Source: Colletotrichum lupini
Lineage: Eukaryota > Ascomycota > Sordariomycetes > Glomerellales > Glomerellaceae
Assembly (NCBI RefSeq): GCF_023278565.1
Contig: NC_064681.1
Span: 744,001 to 808,000 of the forward strand
Length of the DNA: 64,000 nt
Reading direction: 5' to 3'
A model generated the notes under the pieces. That model made no database searches. It was not told the origin of the DNA and saw only the letters and a list, made by a program, of their open reading frames with translations. The position numbers were made by a program, and so were the translations under genes. The first letter of the stretch is position 1, and every line of letters begins with the position of its first letter. Positions 1 to 11,366 of the stretch are shown here, in pieces.

Positions 1-641
1 AAAACAATGTACTTTTCCCTCTTTCCTCCCTCGGCGGTCTCTTCTTCTTGAGCTGCTGGCTCAGCCGCTGCTTCTTCGACAGGGGCCGCTGCCGCCGGCG
101 CAGCCTCGTCCTTTGCCTTCTTCGCCTTCTTTGACTTTTTTTCCTTCTTCTCCGTCTTCTCCGTCTTTTCCTCGGCGACAGCAGTCTCTACACCATTGGC
201 CTCAGTCTCGGTCTCTGCAGCGGCCTCCTTCTTCTTCTTATCCTTCTTCTCTTTCTTGTCCTTCTTATCCTTCTTCTCCTTCTTCTCCGTCTTGACATCC
301 AAATCTTCCTTCTTGCTCTTCTTGACCTTCTTCTCTTGCGCGGGCGGGTCAACGTCCATTGCGTCGGCGTCTGCTGATGCGTCCTCTACGGCGGCCTCGG
401 CGGCTTTACGCGCTTCCTTTTCCTTGCGCTTGCGTTCCTTCTTTTCGGCCTTTGATTCCTCGAGGGCGATGAATTCTCCGCCTTCGGGTGCGGATTCGGC
501 GGCGGCCTTCTTTTCCTTCTTTTCCTTCTTCTCCTTCTTTTCGGATTTGGACTTCTTCGTCGAGGACCCGTCTGCGACGGCGGCGGCGTCGGCCGTGGGC
601 TCGGCGCGCTTGCGCTTCTTGGAGAGTTCTGCAGAGGCCAT
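1..641 (-). CDS. Nop6-like nucleolar RRM protein, N-terminal part (runs off the window)
   Basis: The frame opens at ATG 641-639 and stays open to base 1, giving 213 complete codons and no stop. The protein starts MASAELSKKRKRAEP, a nuclear-localisation-like basic cluster. It continues as a very lysine- and glutamate-rich tail with many KKEKK/KKDKK repeats broken by Ala/Glu-rich spacers. The last visible residues are REKYIVF, which look like the first beta strand (RNP2 region) of an RNA-recognition motif. A Lys-rich tail followed by a C-terminal RRM is the layout of fungal Nop6-like proteins, which act in the nucleolus in small-subunit ribosome assembly. The RRM itself lies outside the window, so the family call rests on the tail and the strand start. 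A different nucleolar RNA-binding protein is possible. The low-complexity codons also create long meaningless frames on the other strand. Confidence 0.6.
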   Translation of the reverse strand, partial: MASAELSKKRKRAEPTADAAAVADGSSTKKSKSEKKEKKEKKEKKAAAESAPEGGEFIALEESKAEKKERKRKEKEARKAAEAAVEDASADADAMDVDPPAQEKKVKKSKKEDLDVKTEKKEKKDKKDKKEKKDKKKKEAAAETETEANGVETAVAEEKTEKTEKKEKKSKKAKKAKDEAAPAAAAPVEEAAAEPAAQEEETAEGGKREKYIV

Positions 642-2203
642 TGTTGCTGATGCCGGGGCCTTGGACTCGAGGAAAGATTCGAGATCGTTGGTGTGGAGTG
701 TCGAATTGAACGAGAACAACAAAGTTTGGGATTATAATTGGAAAGGGTCCCGTAGCGGTCACCGTACTGTGGAGCAAGAAACGACGCGGTCAAGAAGGGG
801 GGACTCGGTTCGAAATATTTCCCCTTTGAAAATTGTTGCCCAGAGACTACCTACGAACTTCGGGGGACCAAAAAAAAAGTTTCGGTGTGGGGGCGCGCGA
901 GCGATAAGGAAGGATAAGGAGCGGCGGGCAGCGATTAGAAAACTTTTATGGGACTGAGTGACCGTGCTTGGCTGGCGCGCGCTCACTCGTACACCGGTAT
1001 ACATGCGGCCGGCCTGTGGGATACGATTCTATCGGAGGCGGGATCTCGGGCAGGGAGAGGGGAGTATGGGACGGACATTTGGATTTCGGCATTGGAGTGA
1101 TTCGTTCTCTTCTGGCTCGGTTTGTATGGTTTCTGTGCTGATGAGATTTGGCTTGACTTGCTGGTGCTTGGGAAAGCGAAGTGACTCGTCTCTAGAAGGT
1201 AAGGCTGCTGGCTTCACGATGTTCATGTAAGCCACAGAGGCTGTGTGAACAAGTTGCTCTTGATTTTAACGGCATTTGGCTGACTTGGCTTTTCAGTGAG
1301 AGCCATGAGCCACTTGGAGAGAAAGAGATGTTTTCCTCCTCATTTGACAGATGGTTAGGGATTGCGGGTATCTGCGTGCAAAACCACTACTGTTGTGGAT
1401 GGTACGATCATCATCTGCCTTTCTTCCTTTGCGACTGTATGGGGTGTGTTGAAGAGTGGTCTTCGGGTACTACTTGGCGCCCAGCAAAAGCGAACACAGT
1501 CTAAGTACAAGTTGCTCGGCAGTATTTTACGTCATCTGTTAGGAGATGTAAGAAAAGCCACACATGTGTCGAATGGGTTGCCTACCTTACCCAGTAACGA
1601 TTGCAGGTTATGAAGGCTATCCTCTCTTCTAGGGTACTTGACGGAGGTGAATGGAGAGCATAACAGCTGCGGAACCTCAAAGGCCCCCCTTCCTGCGACC
1701 ACTCGGCTGCTATTGCCCAGTCTCATAGTAAAAGGGAAAATAATATGAACCCCCTTTTGCCTTTGCAAGCTTGTTCAATGAGTATCAGGTAGTGTACACA
1801 CAGATAATGAAAAGGTTCCTTCTTCACAAAGTCCGTCACTCCCCTCGGTCAGTCCGTCGACAACTGCCCGTCTGGAGGTGTGCTTTAGCAGACGGAAACA
1901 TGCGCACTGTGAGTGCTCCAGTGCGGGCCCAAGCACCTAACGGATCTCTCCCCAGGTGTCACTCAAGGGGCCTACCTCTCGTATGTACAGTGCGAGACTG
2001 AAATTTTCCTTCTCAACATCGAAATTTTTCATACGCAGCCCAGTTCTCATATCAACTACACCAAAATCCTCACCGAAACTTGTAAACCACCAAAAAGTCT
2101 TTCCCTGAAATACGTCCAACACCCCGGAAACTCACTTCATTCAGGCATCAACCAGTAAACCAAGACTTCCCAGAACGCAAACCCCACACGTCGACACACA
2201 GCA
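642..2203. other. Divergent intergenic region between the Nop6-like gene and CMS1
   Basis: No gene is supported. The short open frames here have no family features and overlap each other on both strands. The stretch must hold both promoters, because the two flanking genes point away from each other. Next to CMS1 it carries A/T-rich RRPE-like words (1999-2009 and 2021-2031). Confidence 0.6.
2021..2031 (-). promoter_or_regulatory. RRPE-like element upstream of CMS1
   Basis: On the minus strand this reads TGAAAAATTTC, one base off the ribosomal-RNA-processing element consensus TGAAAAATTTT known from yeast and other ascomycete ribosome-biogenesis promoters. A related word, TGAAATTTTCC, sits at 1999-2009 on the plus strand. 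Both lie about 175-205 bases before the CMS1 start. Function is inferred from sequence and from the gene it precedes; A/T-rich words also occur by chance. Confidence 0.35.
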
Positions 2204-3433
2204 ATGTCCAACACGAAAAAGAGAGCGGCGCCCAGCCAAGAAGGCGGCGAGGGCGGCCAAAAGGCAAAGAAGCAGAAGAAGAAGTCGGCCTACCAGGTCG
2301 ACGAGACGCTTCTCAACGCCGAGCTGGGCATCAACGAGTCCTTTGCCGTCATGGACAACCAGCTCCTCGCAGACTACACGGCGCAAAAGATTTCCCGCTT
2401 CGGTACGGATCTGAGTCCGGTTGAGCTTTCGGATCTGTCCATCTCTGGTGAGTTTTTGGCACCTCGTCGTTTTTTTTATTACTATTTTCCCAATTACCTC
2501 GTTTTTTTCATACGTATGATCCTACTCCCGTAAAGAGAAGAGGATACTTTGGAGAACAAATAAATGAAAATCGTACTGACACAAACAAGCAAACGCCATC
2601 AAGGACACGACATCCTGGACGCGGCCCCGCGCCCTGGACAACCTCCCCGCCTTCCTCGAGAACTTTGCAGAGAGGCCCGACAGGCTCTTCACGGCGCCCA
2701 AGGTCAAGGGCGCGCCGCACACCATCATCGTCGCTGCTGCGGGCTTGAGGGCGGCGGACGTCGTGAGGGCCGTGAGGAAGTTTCAGGGGAAGGAGAGTAC
2801 CGTTTCCAAGCTGGTGAGTTTTCAATCATCTCCTCTTCTTCTCCCAGTCGCTTTTTCACGCTTTGAATATTCTGTTTACCTTGAATCCCATCACTCTTTT
2901 GAGATTCGAGTATTGAGGGGGGGACGTTTGTTCAGACCGGTATCCGGTTTGAGGGGCGAAGATGGGAAGAAGGCTAACGTGGGTACATTCATAGTTTGCA
3001 AAGCACATGAAGGTAGACGAGCAAGTCCAGTTTCTGCAAAAGACAAGAACGGGCATCGCGGTCGGAACGCCCGCCAGACTCATGGAGTTGGTAGACAATG
3101 GTGAGTACCGTAAACTAAGTCCCCCCCCCCCCCCTTTACGCACATCACTGCGGTTATGGACCTCCAAATAGCCACAACATGAGAGACACGGAGAACATTC
3201 ACAGAATATACATGGCCCAGAAGACACAGCAAACTAACTTTGCAAACCCAGGAGCCCTAAAACTAGACAAACTCCAGCGCCTCGTGGTCGACGCCTCGCA
3301 CATTGATCAAAAGAAGCGCGGCATCATGGACATGAAGGACACGATGCTCCCGCTCGCGCGGTGGTTGTCGAGGAAGGAGTTTAAGGAGCGGTACGGGGAC
3401 GAGCAGAAGCCTTTGGATTTGATTTTTTATTAG
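2204..3433 (+). CDS. CMS1: Cms1-family protein (90S pre-ribosome / U3-associated factor)
   Basis: Four exons are inferred: 2204-2447, 2590-2813, 2995-3100 and 3252-3433. Together they encode 251 residues. All introns are GT..AG and keep phase; intron 1 has a CTGAC branch-like site shortly before its acceptor. The N-terminus is Lys-rich (KKRAAP, KAKKQKKK), like a nuclear or nucleolar targeting signal. The middle reads SWTRPRALDNLPAFLENFA and KGAPHTIIVAAAGLRAADVV, then a TPGR-like VGTPARLMEL near residues 179-187. The C-terminus is KPLDLIFY. This matches the Cms1 family, found as a subunit of U3-containing 90S pre-ribosomes and first named as a suppressor of mcm10 in yeast. The fold resembles a helicase half, but no Walker A or DEAD motif is visible, so catalytic activity is unlikely. 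It is transcribed away from the nucleolar gene at 1-641. Confidence 0.88.
3121..3134 (+). repeat. Poly-C tract in CMS1 intron 3
   Basis: A run of 14 C residues begins 20 bases after the donor site at 3101, inside the third intron (3101-3251). Homopolymers of this length are prone to sequencing and replication errors but do not affect the coding frame here. Confidence 0.9.
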
Positions 3434-6400
3434 GGAGCTATGAAGAAAGGGTGGTGACGATGGCTGCGGGATCGCCATCGTGTATAGGTGGGAGCTGGGA
3501 GACGTTCTGAAGTAAAAAGCATGGCGAGGTAGTAGAGGAGAGGTGCGAAGTTCTCGGAAGAAGGGACGTAGAGAGACGGTTGTGATGGATGCCGTCTCGG
3601 TACAGTACTGCCGGGGTGACGATGGCGGGGAAAGAGCATCTGATGAAGGGCATAGAAAAGGCTTGCTGGGAGCTTGCTGGCCCCATATCATAGAATAGGC
3701 GCGTTAAGACGCGGGTCAAGGAGACAAATCGGAATCTACGGCGACAGCCGGTACTTGTTCAGATGTCACGCCCCGTCTTCGTCCAGTCTCGCATGTCTTG
3801 GGATGATTTGGAAGGGAACGAGGGAAGCGTTTGTTACTCAGCTTCACCTGGGACTAGGTACGCCGGCAGATCACGGTCACGGTCTCTGGTCAAGAGGAAG
3901 GCGTAGAGAGCATTTGACACCGAGTGATTCGCATCCGGCACTCAATACTTGAAGCTGGGTCTGCCCCGAGTCCGGCACATCCGGTACAGCGCCTGGTGGA
4001 AAGACTACTATCGCGGGAGAGAGCTTGAAACGCTGACGTCTGTCATGCCCGTTCCGACATGTACGATGAACCAAGACAAGGTCCTTGGACTATCGTACGC
4101 GGATGGGATTGGTTGTATTCCTCCTACGGCATCATGAGAGTTTTGTTCATTCACAGTCCACTTGCCTTATGACGGCAAGAGTGGACGACGCATTGGATGG
4201 CATCTTCTCCCCCACTTTGTCTCCATGAAAGTCTGCGAGATGGTGCTCTATGCATAATGGGATACATCTTATGCAGTTGCTGACACTGGACCATTGACTG
4301 AAGGTGGTGGTGATATATTACACCCCGATATCAACAGAATCAGTGAAGCTTGGCGGTCTGAAGTCAGTCAGATGTTCCCCGCCAAAGTCTAGAAGGTAGG
4401 GATCGCCTGCGTAGAGTTGAAGTCGGCTCGGCAAGCGTTTGAGGTGACAATTCGAGCCCACACCTCCGGTACCAGGGGCCCTTTGTGTTTTCGACCCGTC
4501 ACTTTAAATATAAGCCTAGACTAGACGAACGCAGCCGCGGGGCATGGATCGAAATAGGCGAGGGACGCCGACGGTCAAGGTGACTGTTGCAATGGAAGGG
4601 GGGAACGGCCAAGCAAAATCAAACTGGGGGTTTGGGATGAATGGCAGTTGAAGAGAACGTCCAGAACTGGGCGGGTTTGAAGATCTTCTGTCGCAGTTAT
4701 CGGACTCGGGATGCCAAGTCGAATTCGTGCCGTGGTGTCTGGGACAGGGGACGGCAGGCTTGATACACTTTGTACGAGATCGACGTCGAGGGGACGGTTT
4801 TGGGATGACAAGAGGATGGGGACAGGCCGAACATGGGATGTCCAAGGGGTCGATTGTCAATTGCTGTCAAATCTTTAGTCGGTAGATGGATGTGATTATG
4901 CGAAAGGCAACATGTGTGAGTGTGAACAATGGAGGAAGCTGTATTGTTGCTTGACTTGTAGCAATAAAACCTCGTTGAATTGTAAGTGGAATCTATCGAC
5001 GCCTCGACAATGGAAGAAATTGGGAACTCGAAACATTCCATTGTCGAACGTTGAAGGAATCAAACCCTTGGCTAGCTCGAAAGTTCCAGTACGACTATTT
5101 GACAGACTTTCCTACAGCTGTCGCTGGTTAATAGCGACGGTCGAGCTGGAAGTGACCAGATGAAGATACGAGCACCACGAAACAGGGCATGTCCTGGATC
5201 GGCGGGCCACTTGAGGCGTCTCCAGAGCTCAACGTATCCGTTCAAAAGGTGTGATGGTGTATCCATTTCGTATCCGAGTTGAATTAAACCTGCGCGATGG
5301 CTACTTGGTACTCTTTAGCGATGTGTCACTGGGCTGATGTTGCCTCCCGTGGGTCTAAGATGATCTGCTGTTTTGATGCTTCAGGTTGCCGTGAACTGCT
5401 ACCTCGTGCCTCGATACCAGAACAAATCGAGAGACATGCCGCGTTGGAGGGTGACTTTCGTTGTTCTTCAACGCTGAGCACGGGTGGGCAGGCACGGCAG
5501 GGCAGTGCTCAGCTTTCAACTGAGGGAGGCTAAGCTCGAAAGAGACTACGTGCCCGTTTTGTCGATTGGGGCGGCGGTGGCGGGCGGTGCGAGGTCTGTG
5601 TGATTTGCGAATGGAGTTGAAGAGGGGTGGGAGGCTGGGGGCTCCAGTTTATTCGTTTTAGCCCCGATAGTGGAGAGAGGGACGCCTCAGCGAAAGAGAC
5701 CATTTGATGGTACTGGAGGGGAGGAGATTAAGGTAGTCGGCTGTCACTGGGGTCTCGATCTGATTGCGCTACAGTAGACATCAGTGTCGCTATTCATAGC
5801 ATCCAACCGAATCGTCCTCAAGACATCCGTAGAGTGTAGGGGAACTCACTTACCATCTGCAGTCAAGAACTGAGGTGAGGTGTGGTTGTCCATCACGTCC
5901 TGACTTACGTCTGCCTCTGGGGCGCATAGCAGTGGCACTCGTCATGTAGATGGTCTTGTGCCTCTGAATCGCAAAGTATCGCAAACACTGCCGGCGTCGA
6001 GGACGAATTGCTTTGGCCTCGTGCTCTGTTTGCATCTTTCGTGTCGGGTATCAAAATCAAGTACATAAACGTAGGTTGTAACAATAAGGTACAAACGAAT
6101 AATGTAAACGAAAAGCAAGGCCGTGCGACGAGGGCGTTGCTTCCAGCTGTCGCTTGCCGATTTCAGACATTTCTCTACCTCTCTCGCTCTTTCTATCCCG
6201 TCGCTTTTCTCCACCTCGCAGCTTCCTTCCGCCGCGACCCAAGGACCCCGTGTGCTCACCACCTTAGGTTCCTTCCTTCCTTCCTTCAGTTCTGCACCTG
6301 CGGCCCGGCTTCCATGCCTAATGTACTGCGTACATACCTTACGTACGCTAAGACCACGGCACTGTACCTTCGTAGTCTCGTCCCAAGAAATTCGAGAGTT

Positions 6401-7175
6401 AAAGAAAAAAAAAATAGCCCGAGACATCCATTCCATTGTCGGTTCCAGCAATATTCCAGATCAAAGTCTCTTCAAGCTCCAATTCCACGCGTCAACGCCG
6501 TTAAACGTCCACTATCCTATCTTCAGCCACCTACCTTACCAAAGGTAGACAGGTCCCTGACGTACCACTTTCGCCCGTCTTCGTCGATTTGCTCCAGGTC
6601 GTGGTCCCTCACTCGTCCCACGTTAATCCGTTCTCCGTGTGCTCCCCGGTCCATCAGCAGCTGCCCAGGTACCCACGCACAAGCGACGCCCATCTTCCAT
6701 TGTGCAGCACACCACCACTACCACCACCTCAACCACCTCCTCCATCGCCGTCCCGCGCCCATCCGTGTATCCAAGGCCACATTTCATCCGCACGATACCC
6801 ATCACTTCCCCGTCCGACCGGTCACATTGGACGACCCATCCTCCCACGAACCCATCATCGAGCCTCTCGCATGAATTACCTCCGTTTCACCCCCTGCCTC
6901 TCCACCTAAACACATCCCCCAACTCTCCTCGCTCACGGTCACCACCACCGTCGCACCGGGAATCTACCTCTCACCACGGCAAAGCCGCAAATCCGCAAAG
7001 CTCGCGCCCTCACTCACCTCACTCCTCCACGCCACGAAACCACGCCTGTCCTGGCTTCTTCCTTGTCCCGTCCCGTCTTCGCAAGTAGCCTGCCGCCACC
7101 TGAGCCCGAGCCTCCATCTCGTATTACCTGACTAGACTTGCGCCGCATCGCTCAACTCCCCCCCGACCTCTCAAA
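3434..7175. other. Intergenic region and RGD1 5' leader, no gene supported
   Basis: About 3.7 kb without a convincing gene. The open frames are short, mostly Arg/Ser/Pro-rich, and overlap on both strands. From about 6,120 the plus strand becomes strongly pyrimidine-rich, with a CCTT repeat at 6269-6287 and many CACC/TCCC runs up to the RGD1 start. That is typical of a fungal promoter and transcribed leader rather than coding sequence. Confidence 0.6.
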
Positions 7176-9717
7176 ATGGCCGACCTCCGCTCCCCATCCG
7201 ACGACAACCTACCCTCCCACAACGAACAGCGCGACAGAGCAAGCAGCATGTCGCTAGGAAACACAGAAACCGCAGCTCCCTCACAGAATGGGGGAGCCGC
7301 AACGGCAAACGGCGGCCCGCCCGCCGGTACCGACACGGGCTCAGCGCCTACTTCTGAGGTCTCGCGCCAGGTCCAGGAAGTGCTATCATCAGACGTAAGG
7401 AGGCAGTCTGCTCTCTCTCCGGACCACCCGAATACTGACAATGGCCCAGATTGGTGTCGCAACCATGCTCAACCAGCTCAAGGCGAGTATCGCTTCCGCA
7501 AAGGTGAGACCGAAGCCCGACCCCATTTCCCGACGAGGATGACAGCTGCTGACGGAGACTCTAGGAATTCGCACTCTTCCTCAAGAAGCGATCACACATC
7601 GAAGAAAGCCACGCCTCCTCACTCAAGAAGTTGTCCCGTATAAGCCAGGAAACAATGCACCAGCCCGACCACAGGCAAGGCTCTTTTGCGCAGGCCTACA
7701 GCGAAATGATGTACATCCACGAGCGCATGGCCGAAAACGGAACGCAATTCGCCCTCTCACTACAACAGATGCACGACGACCTGCTCGAGCTTGCCGCCGT
7801 GGCCGAGCGTAGCAGAAAAGGATGGAAGGCCAACGGCTTGGCGGCGGAACACAGGGTGGCAGAATTGGAGGCCGCGATGCGCAAGTCCAAGGCCAAATAC
7901 GACAGTTTGGCTGAGGAGTACGACCGCGCGCGCACTGGCGACACCAGCAGGAACAGCGGCAAAATGTTCAGCTTGAAGTCCAAGTCTGGCCCCCAGCATG
8001 AGGAGGATCTCTTGCGCAAAGCCCAAGGCGCCGATCAGGATTACCAGGCCAAGGTGCAGACACTGCAGAGTGAGAAGGCCGAATTGATTGCGAGGACGAG
8101 ACCGGAGGCCATCTCTGCTCTGCAGGACTTGGTCAAGGAGACCGACTCTGGTCTGGCGCTGCAAATGCAGAAGTTTGGTTGGTCAACGCATCGCTTCTTA
8201 GAGAACCTGAGCTAACGCAGTCGCAGCCTCCTTCAACGAGAAGCTGCTCTTGAGTAACGGTCTTAGCATCAGCCCCATCAAGGGCCAAGGTTCTGGTGGA
8301 GGACCGCGCAGTCTTCGCGAAGCTGTTCTGGCCATTAACAACGAAAAGGACCTTCACGATTACCTGACGTCTCACCACTCGAAGGTTGCCAACAATAACG
8401 GCGAGGTCAAATACGAGAAGAACCCGATCTTGGCAACCGCCCGCCAGCAAGCAATGGGCCACCAGCCCAATGCTTCGGTATCAAACGTACCGCAGGCCGC
8501 GCCATCCGGATCGTTCTCTGGGCCACCAGGAGGATCAAACCAGCAACAGCAACGAGATATGCCACCTCCTGCTAGACCCAGCAATTTCCAACCGCCAGCC
8601 GACTCTCCCCAAAGCTTTGCGCCGCCTAATATGCCGGCTGCTCAACAGCCAAGGCCATCGTCTCAGCAGCAGCACCCTTCTCCTCAAGCGCAGCAGCACG
8701 GCCGTAGCTTCAGTACTAACAACATGCTGAATCAGCCCAGCCAACAGCAGCAATTCCAGTCGAACCGCAACTCTGGTGTTGTAGCGCCAACGTACAATAG
8801 TGGCGGCATGTCCTCTCAAGGACCGCCACAGCTAGGAGCATTGCCATTCCAGACATCGCAGTCGCCTCCGCCGCCGCAGCAGCAGCCCCAGCAACGAGCG
8901 CCGCCGCCACAAAGCCAGTACCAGCCTCCTCAGCAGCACCAGGCTCCACCGGCACAACAGTATCCTCCTCAAGGACCACCACCAGGTGCAGGAGGATACC
9001 CTCAACAGAACAGACAATCCCCTCCTCTCGGCGGTCCTTCCGGGCCGTCGCCCAATGCCGCGAGGCCCACATTCGGGCTAAGCCTGCCTCGCTTGTATGA
9101 GCGAGACGGCTTGCCTGTGCCCATGGTCGTCTATCAGTGTATCCAGGCAGTGGACCTCTACGGACTTGGCGTCGAGGGTATCTACCGACAGTCCGGCTCA
9201 TTGACGCATATCAACAAGCTCAAGACCATGTTCGACACCGACTCGAGCAACCCAGCGTTGGATTTCAGAAATCCCGAGAACTTTTACCATGACGTCAATA
9301 GTGTTACTGGCCTGTTAAAGCAGTTCTTGCGTGATCTCCCCAACCCCCTGCTCACTACAGAGCATCACAGCGAGTTGATCGAGGCAGCCAGTACGTTGTC
9401 CTTTCTTGATTGATTTTGACTATCACTAACCCTCCCCAGAACAAGAAGATGACATCATTCGCCGAGACTCCCTCCACGCCATCATCAACAGCCTCCCCGA
9501 TCCCAACTACGCCACTCTGCGCTCGCTGACCCTCCACCTCCACCGCGTCATGGAGAACTCCCATGTCAACCGGATGAACTCCCACAACCTTTCCGTCATC
9601 TTTGGCCCCACGGTCATGGGCACCGATCCGGCAACTAGCATCGCCGACGCCGGATGGCAGATCAAGGTTGTCGATACAATTCTACAAAACACCTACGAGA
9701 TCTTTGACGACGAATGA
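7176..9717 (+). CDS. RGD1: F-BAR / RhoGAP protein, Rgd1-type Rho GTPase-activating protein
   Basis: Five exons (7176-7394, 7450-7503, 7565-8177, 8227-9390, 9440-9717) give 775 residues. The introns are short (49-61 bases) with normal ends and consistent phase. Residues 1-73 are a polar, low-complexity head. From about 75 an FCH/F-BAR membrane-curving domain begins (IGVATMLNQLKASI, FALFLKKRSHIEESHASSL) and continues as charged coiled helices to about 295. A Gln/Pro-rich linker follows, with poly-Q and poly-P stretches. The RhoGAP domain starts near residue 580 and runs to the end. It carries the arginine finger in GIYRQSG (Arg616), LLKQFLRDLPNPLL and HNLSVIFGPTVM. Rgd1 homologues stimulate GTP hydrolysis on Rho3/Rho4-type GTPases at growth sites and link to cell-wall integrity signalling; that role is known for the family, not shown here. 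The ATG is in a good context after CAAA. Confidence 0.92.
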
Positions 9718-11090
9718 TTGCGGCATGGCTTGCACTCGTTCTAGCGTCCCTGTTTCAAGTCCTCAAAAATTCGCAGGTCTCCTGATCTAGGTTAGATTGG
9801 GCCGAAACGTACATACAATCGCCCATGTATTCAGGCGAGGAATCATCCGCCGGCAACAGGTCTTTCAAGATCGGTTCAAAGGCATGGATGTTCACAAAAT
9901 GGTCTGGATTCAACGGGTTTCGGCAGAGCGTAAGGGGTGGCGTTTGGGGGTTCAGAACTCCATCCTTTTTCTTTTCAAATTTCAGGGATACCAGGGTTCT
10001 GTAGCACATCACAGCACAGCGTCGCGTTCAGCGTCCTCTTTTGATTTCTCTTCTTCTCTTTGCAGCTCTCTCCTTCCTTCCTCATGTGGTCCTTTTGTCG
10101 GACGACTGCCGGGGCGGCCTGGGAAACATCGAATGGAAGGGTGCCGTAGGATTATGTAGCAACCTGGATGAAGGGGATGAGCGGAAAATATGAGCATTCA
10201 ATTCGTTCATGTGATGTTTTGCTTTGTGCCTTTGCGTGAATGTTGGCATATATTTTAGAAAGGCCATGATGTGGTGTACATGTGTCTATCGTTGTGATTG
10301 TGGTTACAAGGTTGCCTCGTTCTCGCCCACGACTCGAGGGCACGGCTGACTTGTGTCACATTGGTGGGCTAAGGAACGAATGCTCGAGAGGGCCGCGGAA
10401 GGTGTTTCTGGTGCGTAGAAGGCAGCTCCGTTCGGTTACTATGACTCAGATACTCATCTCTCAGTAGTAACGCGCTCGTTTTGTATCGTCGTGTATCACG
10501 CTCGTATTCGTTGCCTTTGTAATACAGGATAATGACCCCTAGAACGTAAGGCTGTTTTATAACTCTTTTAACCCGCACTCTGCTAAGTTAGTGCGTTCAC
10601 GGTAAAGGTCGGAAGTATCCCTAAGCCAAGAGCGAGCCCGCTCCCTTGTCTAAGTCAAGGAGGAGCTGTAAGCAGAAAGAGTCTTAATCGCATCATGAAT
10701 GGGAGAGATGACGGCAGCGGGCAACGGGTCTCTCGGTCCATCGAAGGAGCGAAGTCAACTCCACCAGACTTGGAACTAATAAAGCATGCTCATCATTCTC
10801 GTACTCCTGCCTCGGTGCTTTATACTAAATAATATAAGGTGCCGCGTTCTAATACTCATGAGAGGCCATTACAAATCACATCGAAGAAGTGATCACAGTA
10901 GAAGCTAGTCGAGCTTGAATAGTCGAGGGAGAGGAGCTGCCTTTTACAATGTTGGAGTCGATGCGATAGGACCTAGGGACAGAGTAAGGTAGACATTTTT
11001 AAAGACCACGGGTGTTTATCCTCGTTTATCGTCCCGCCGTTCGGGGTGACGAATACGTTAGTGAAGCGGGATCTAGAAAAGAGAACGTGG

Positions 11091-11150
11091 CTGTGATAGG
11101 CTTTAGGTCTTTTTGTTAGTAAAAGAATTAGGGGGTTGCTAAAAGGGTTA

Positions 11151-11192
<42 letters not shown>

Positions 11193-11366
11193 TAAGAAAG
11201 GAACTTGGGAGTCTTTTGAATCTCTCTCTGTTATTATAGCGGACAAATACGATCGCTCGGTCTGTTCTAGGCTTGCCAGAGCGCGTCTTATATGGATCTA
11301 TGTGATTGATTTACATAGGCTTGTGAGGAATCTCTTGTTTGCTCTGATATAAGATGCCGTAGACAC
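11091..11366 (+). mobile_element. Possible decayed solo LTR
   Basis: The block begins TGTGATAGG and can be ended at a CA (GCCGTAGACA). It contains a promoter-like TATTATAG stretch, runs of TTTTT, GGGGGTT and TTAAGG, and an expanded GA tract. It has no coding capacity. This is the general look of a fungal Ty3/gypsy-type LTR, but I see no clear target-site duplication at these ends and no internal domain nearby. The boundaries are a guess. Confidence 0.25.
11153..11189 (+). repeat. GA dinucleotide microsatellite
   Basis: About 18 uninterrupted GA units, flanked by purine-rich sequence, inside the possible LTR block. A long simple repeat; no function is indicated. Confidence 0.95.

Noticed and set aside
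196..957. 253-codon plus-strand frame opposite the Nop6-like gene
   Set aside because: It is the mirror of a Lys/Glu-codon-rich gene, giving Ser/Phe-rich nonsense. The minus frame has clear coding character.
5942..6874. Long frames on both strands (169 and 288 codons) upstream of RGD1
   Set aside because: They overlap each other in a pyrimidine-rich leader, are biased to His/Pro/Ser or Arg/Glu, and show no domain.
8716..9201. 161-codon minus frame inside RGD1
   Set aside because: Shadow of the Gln/Pro-rich exon 4 of RGD1.
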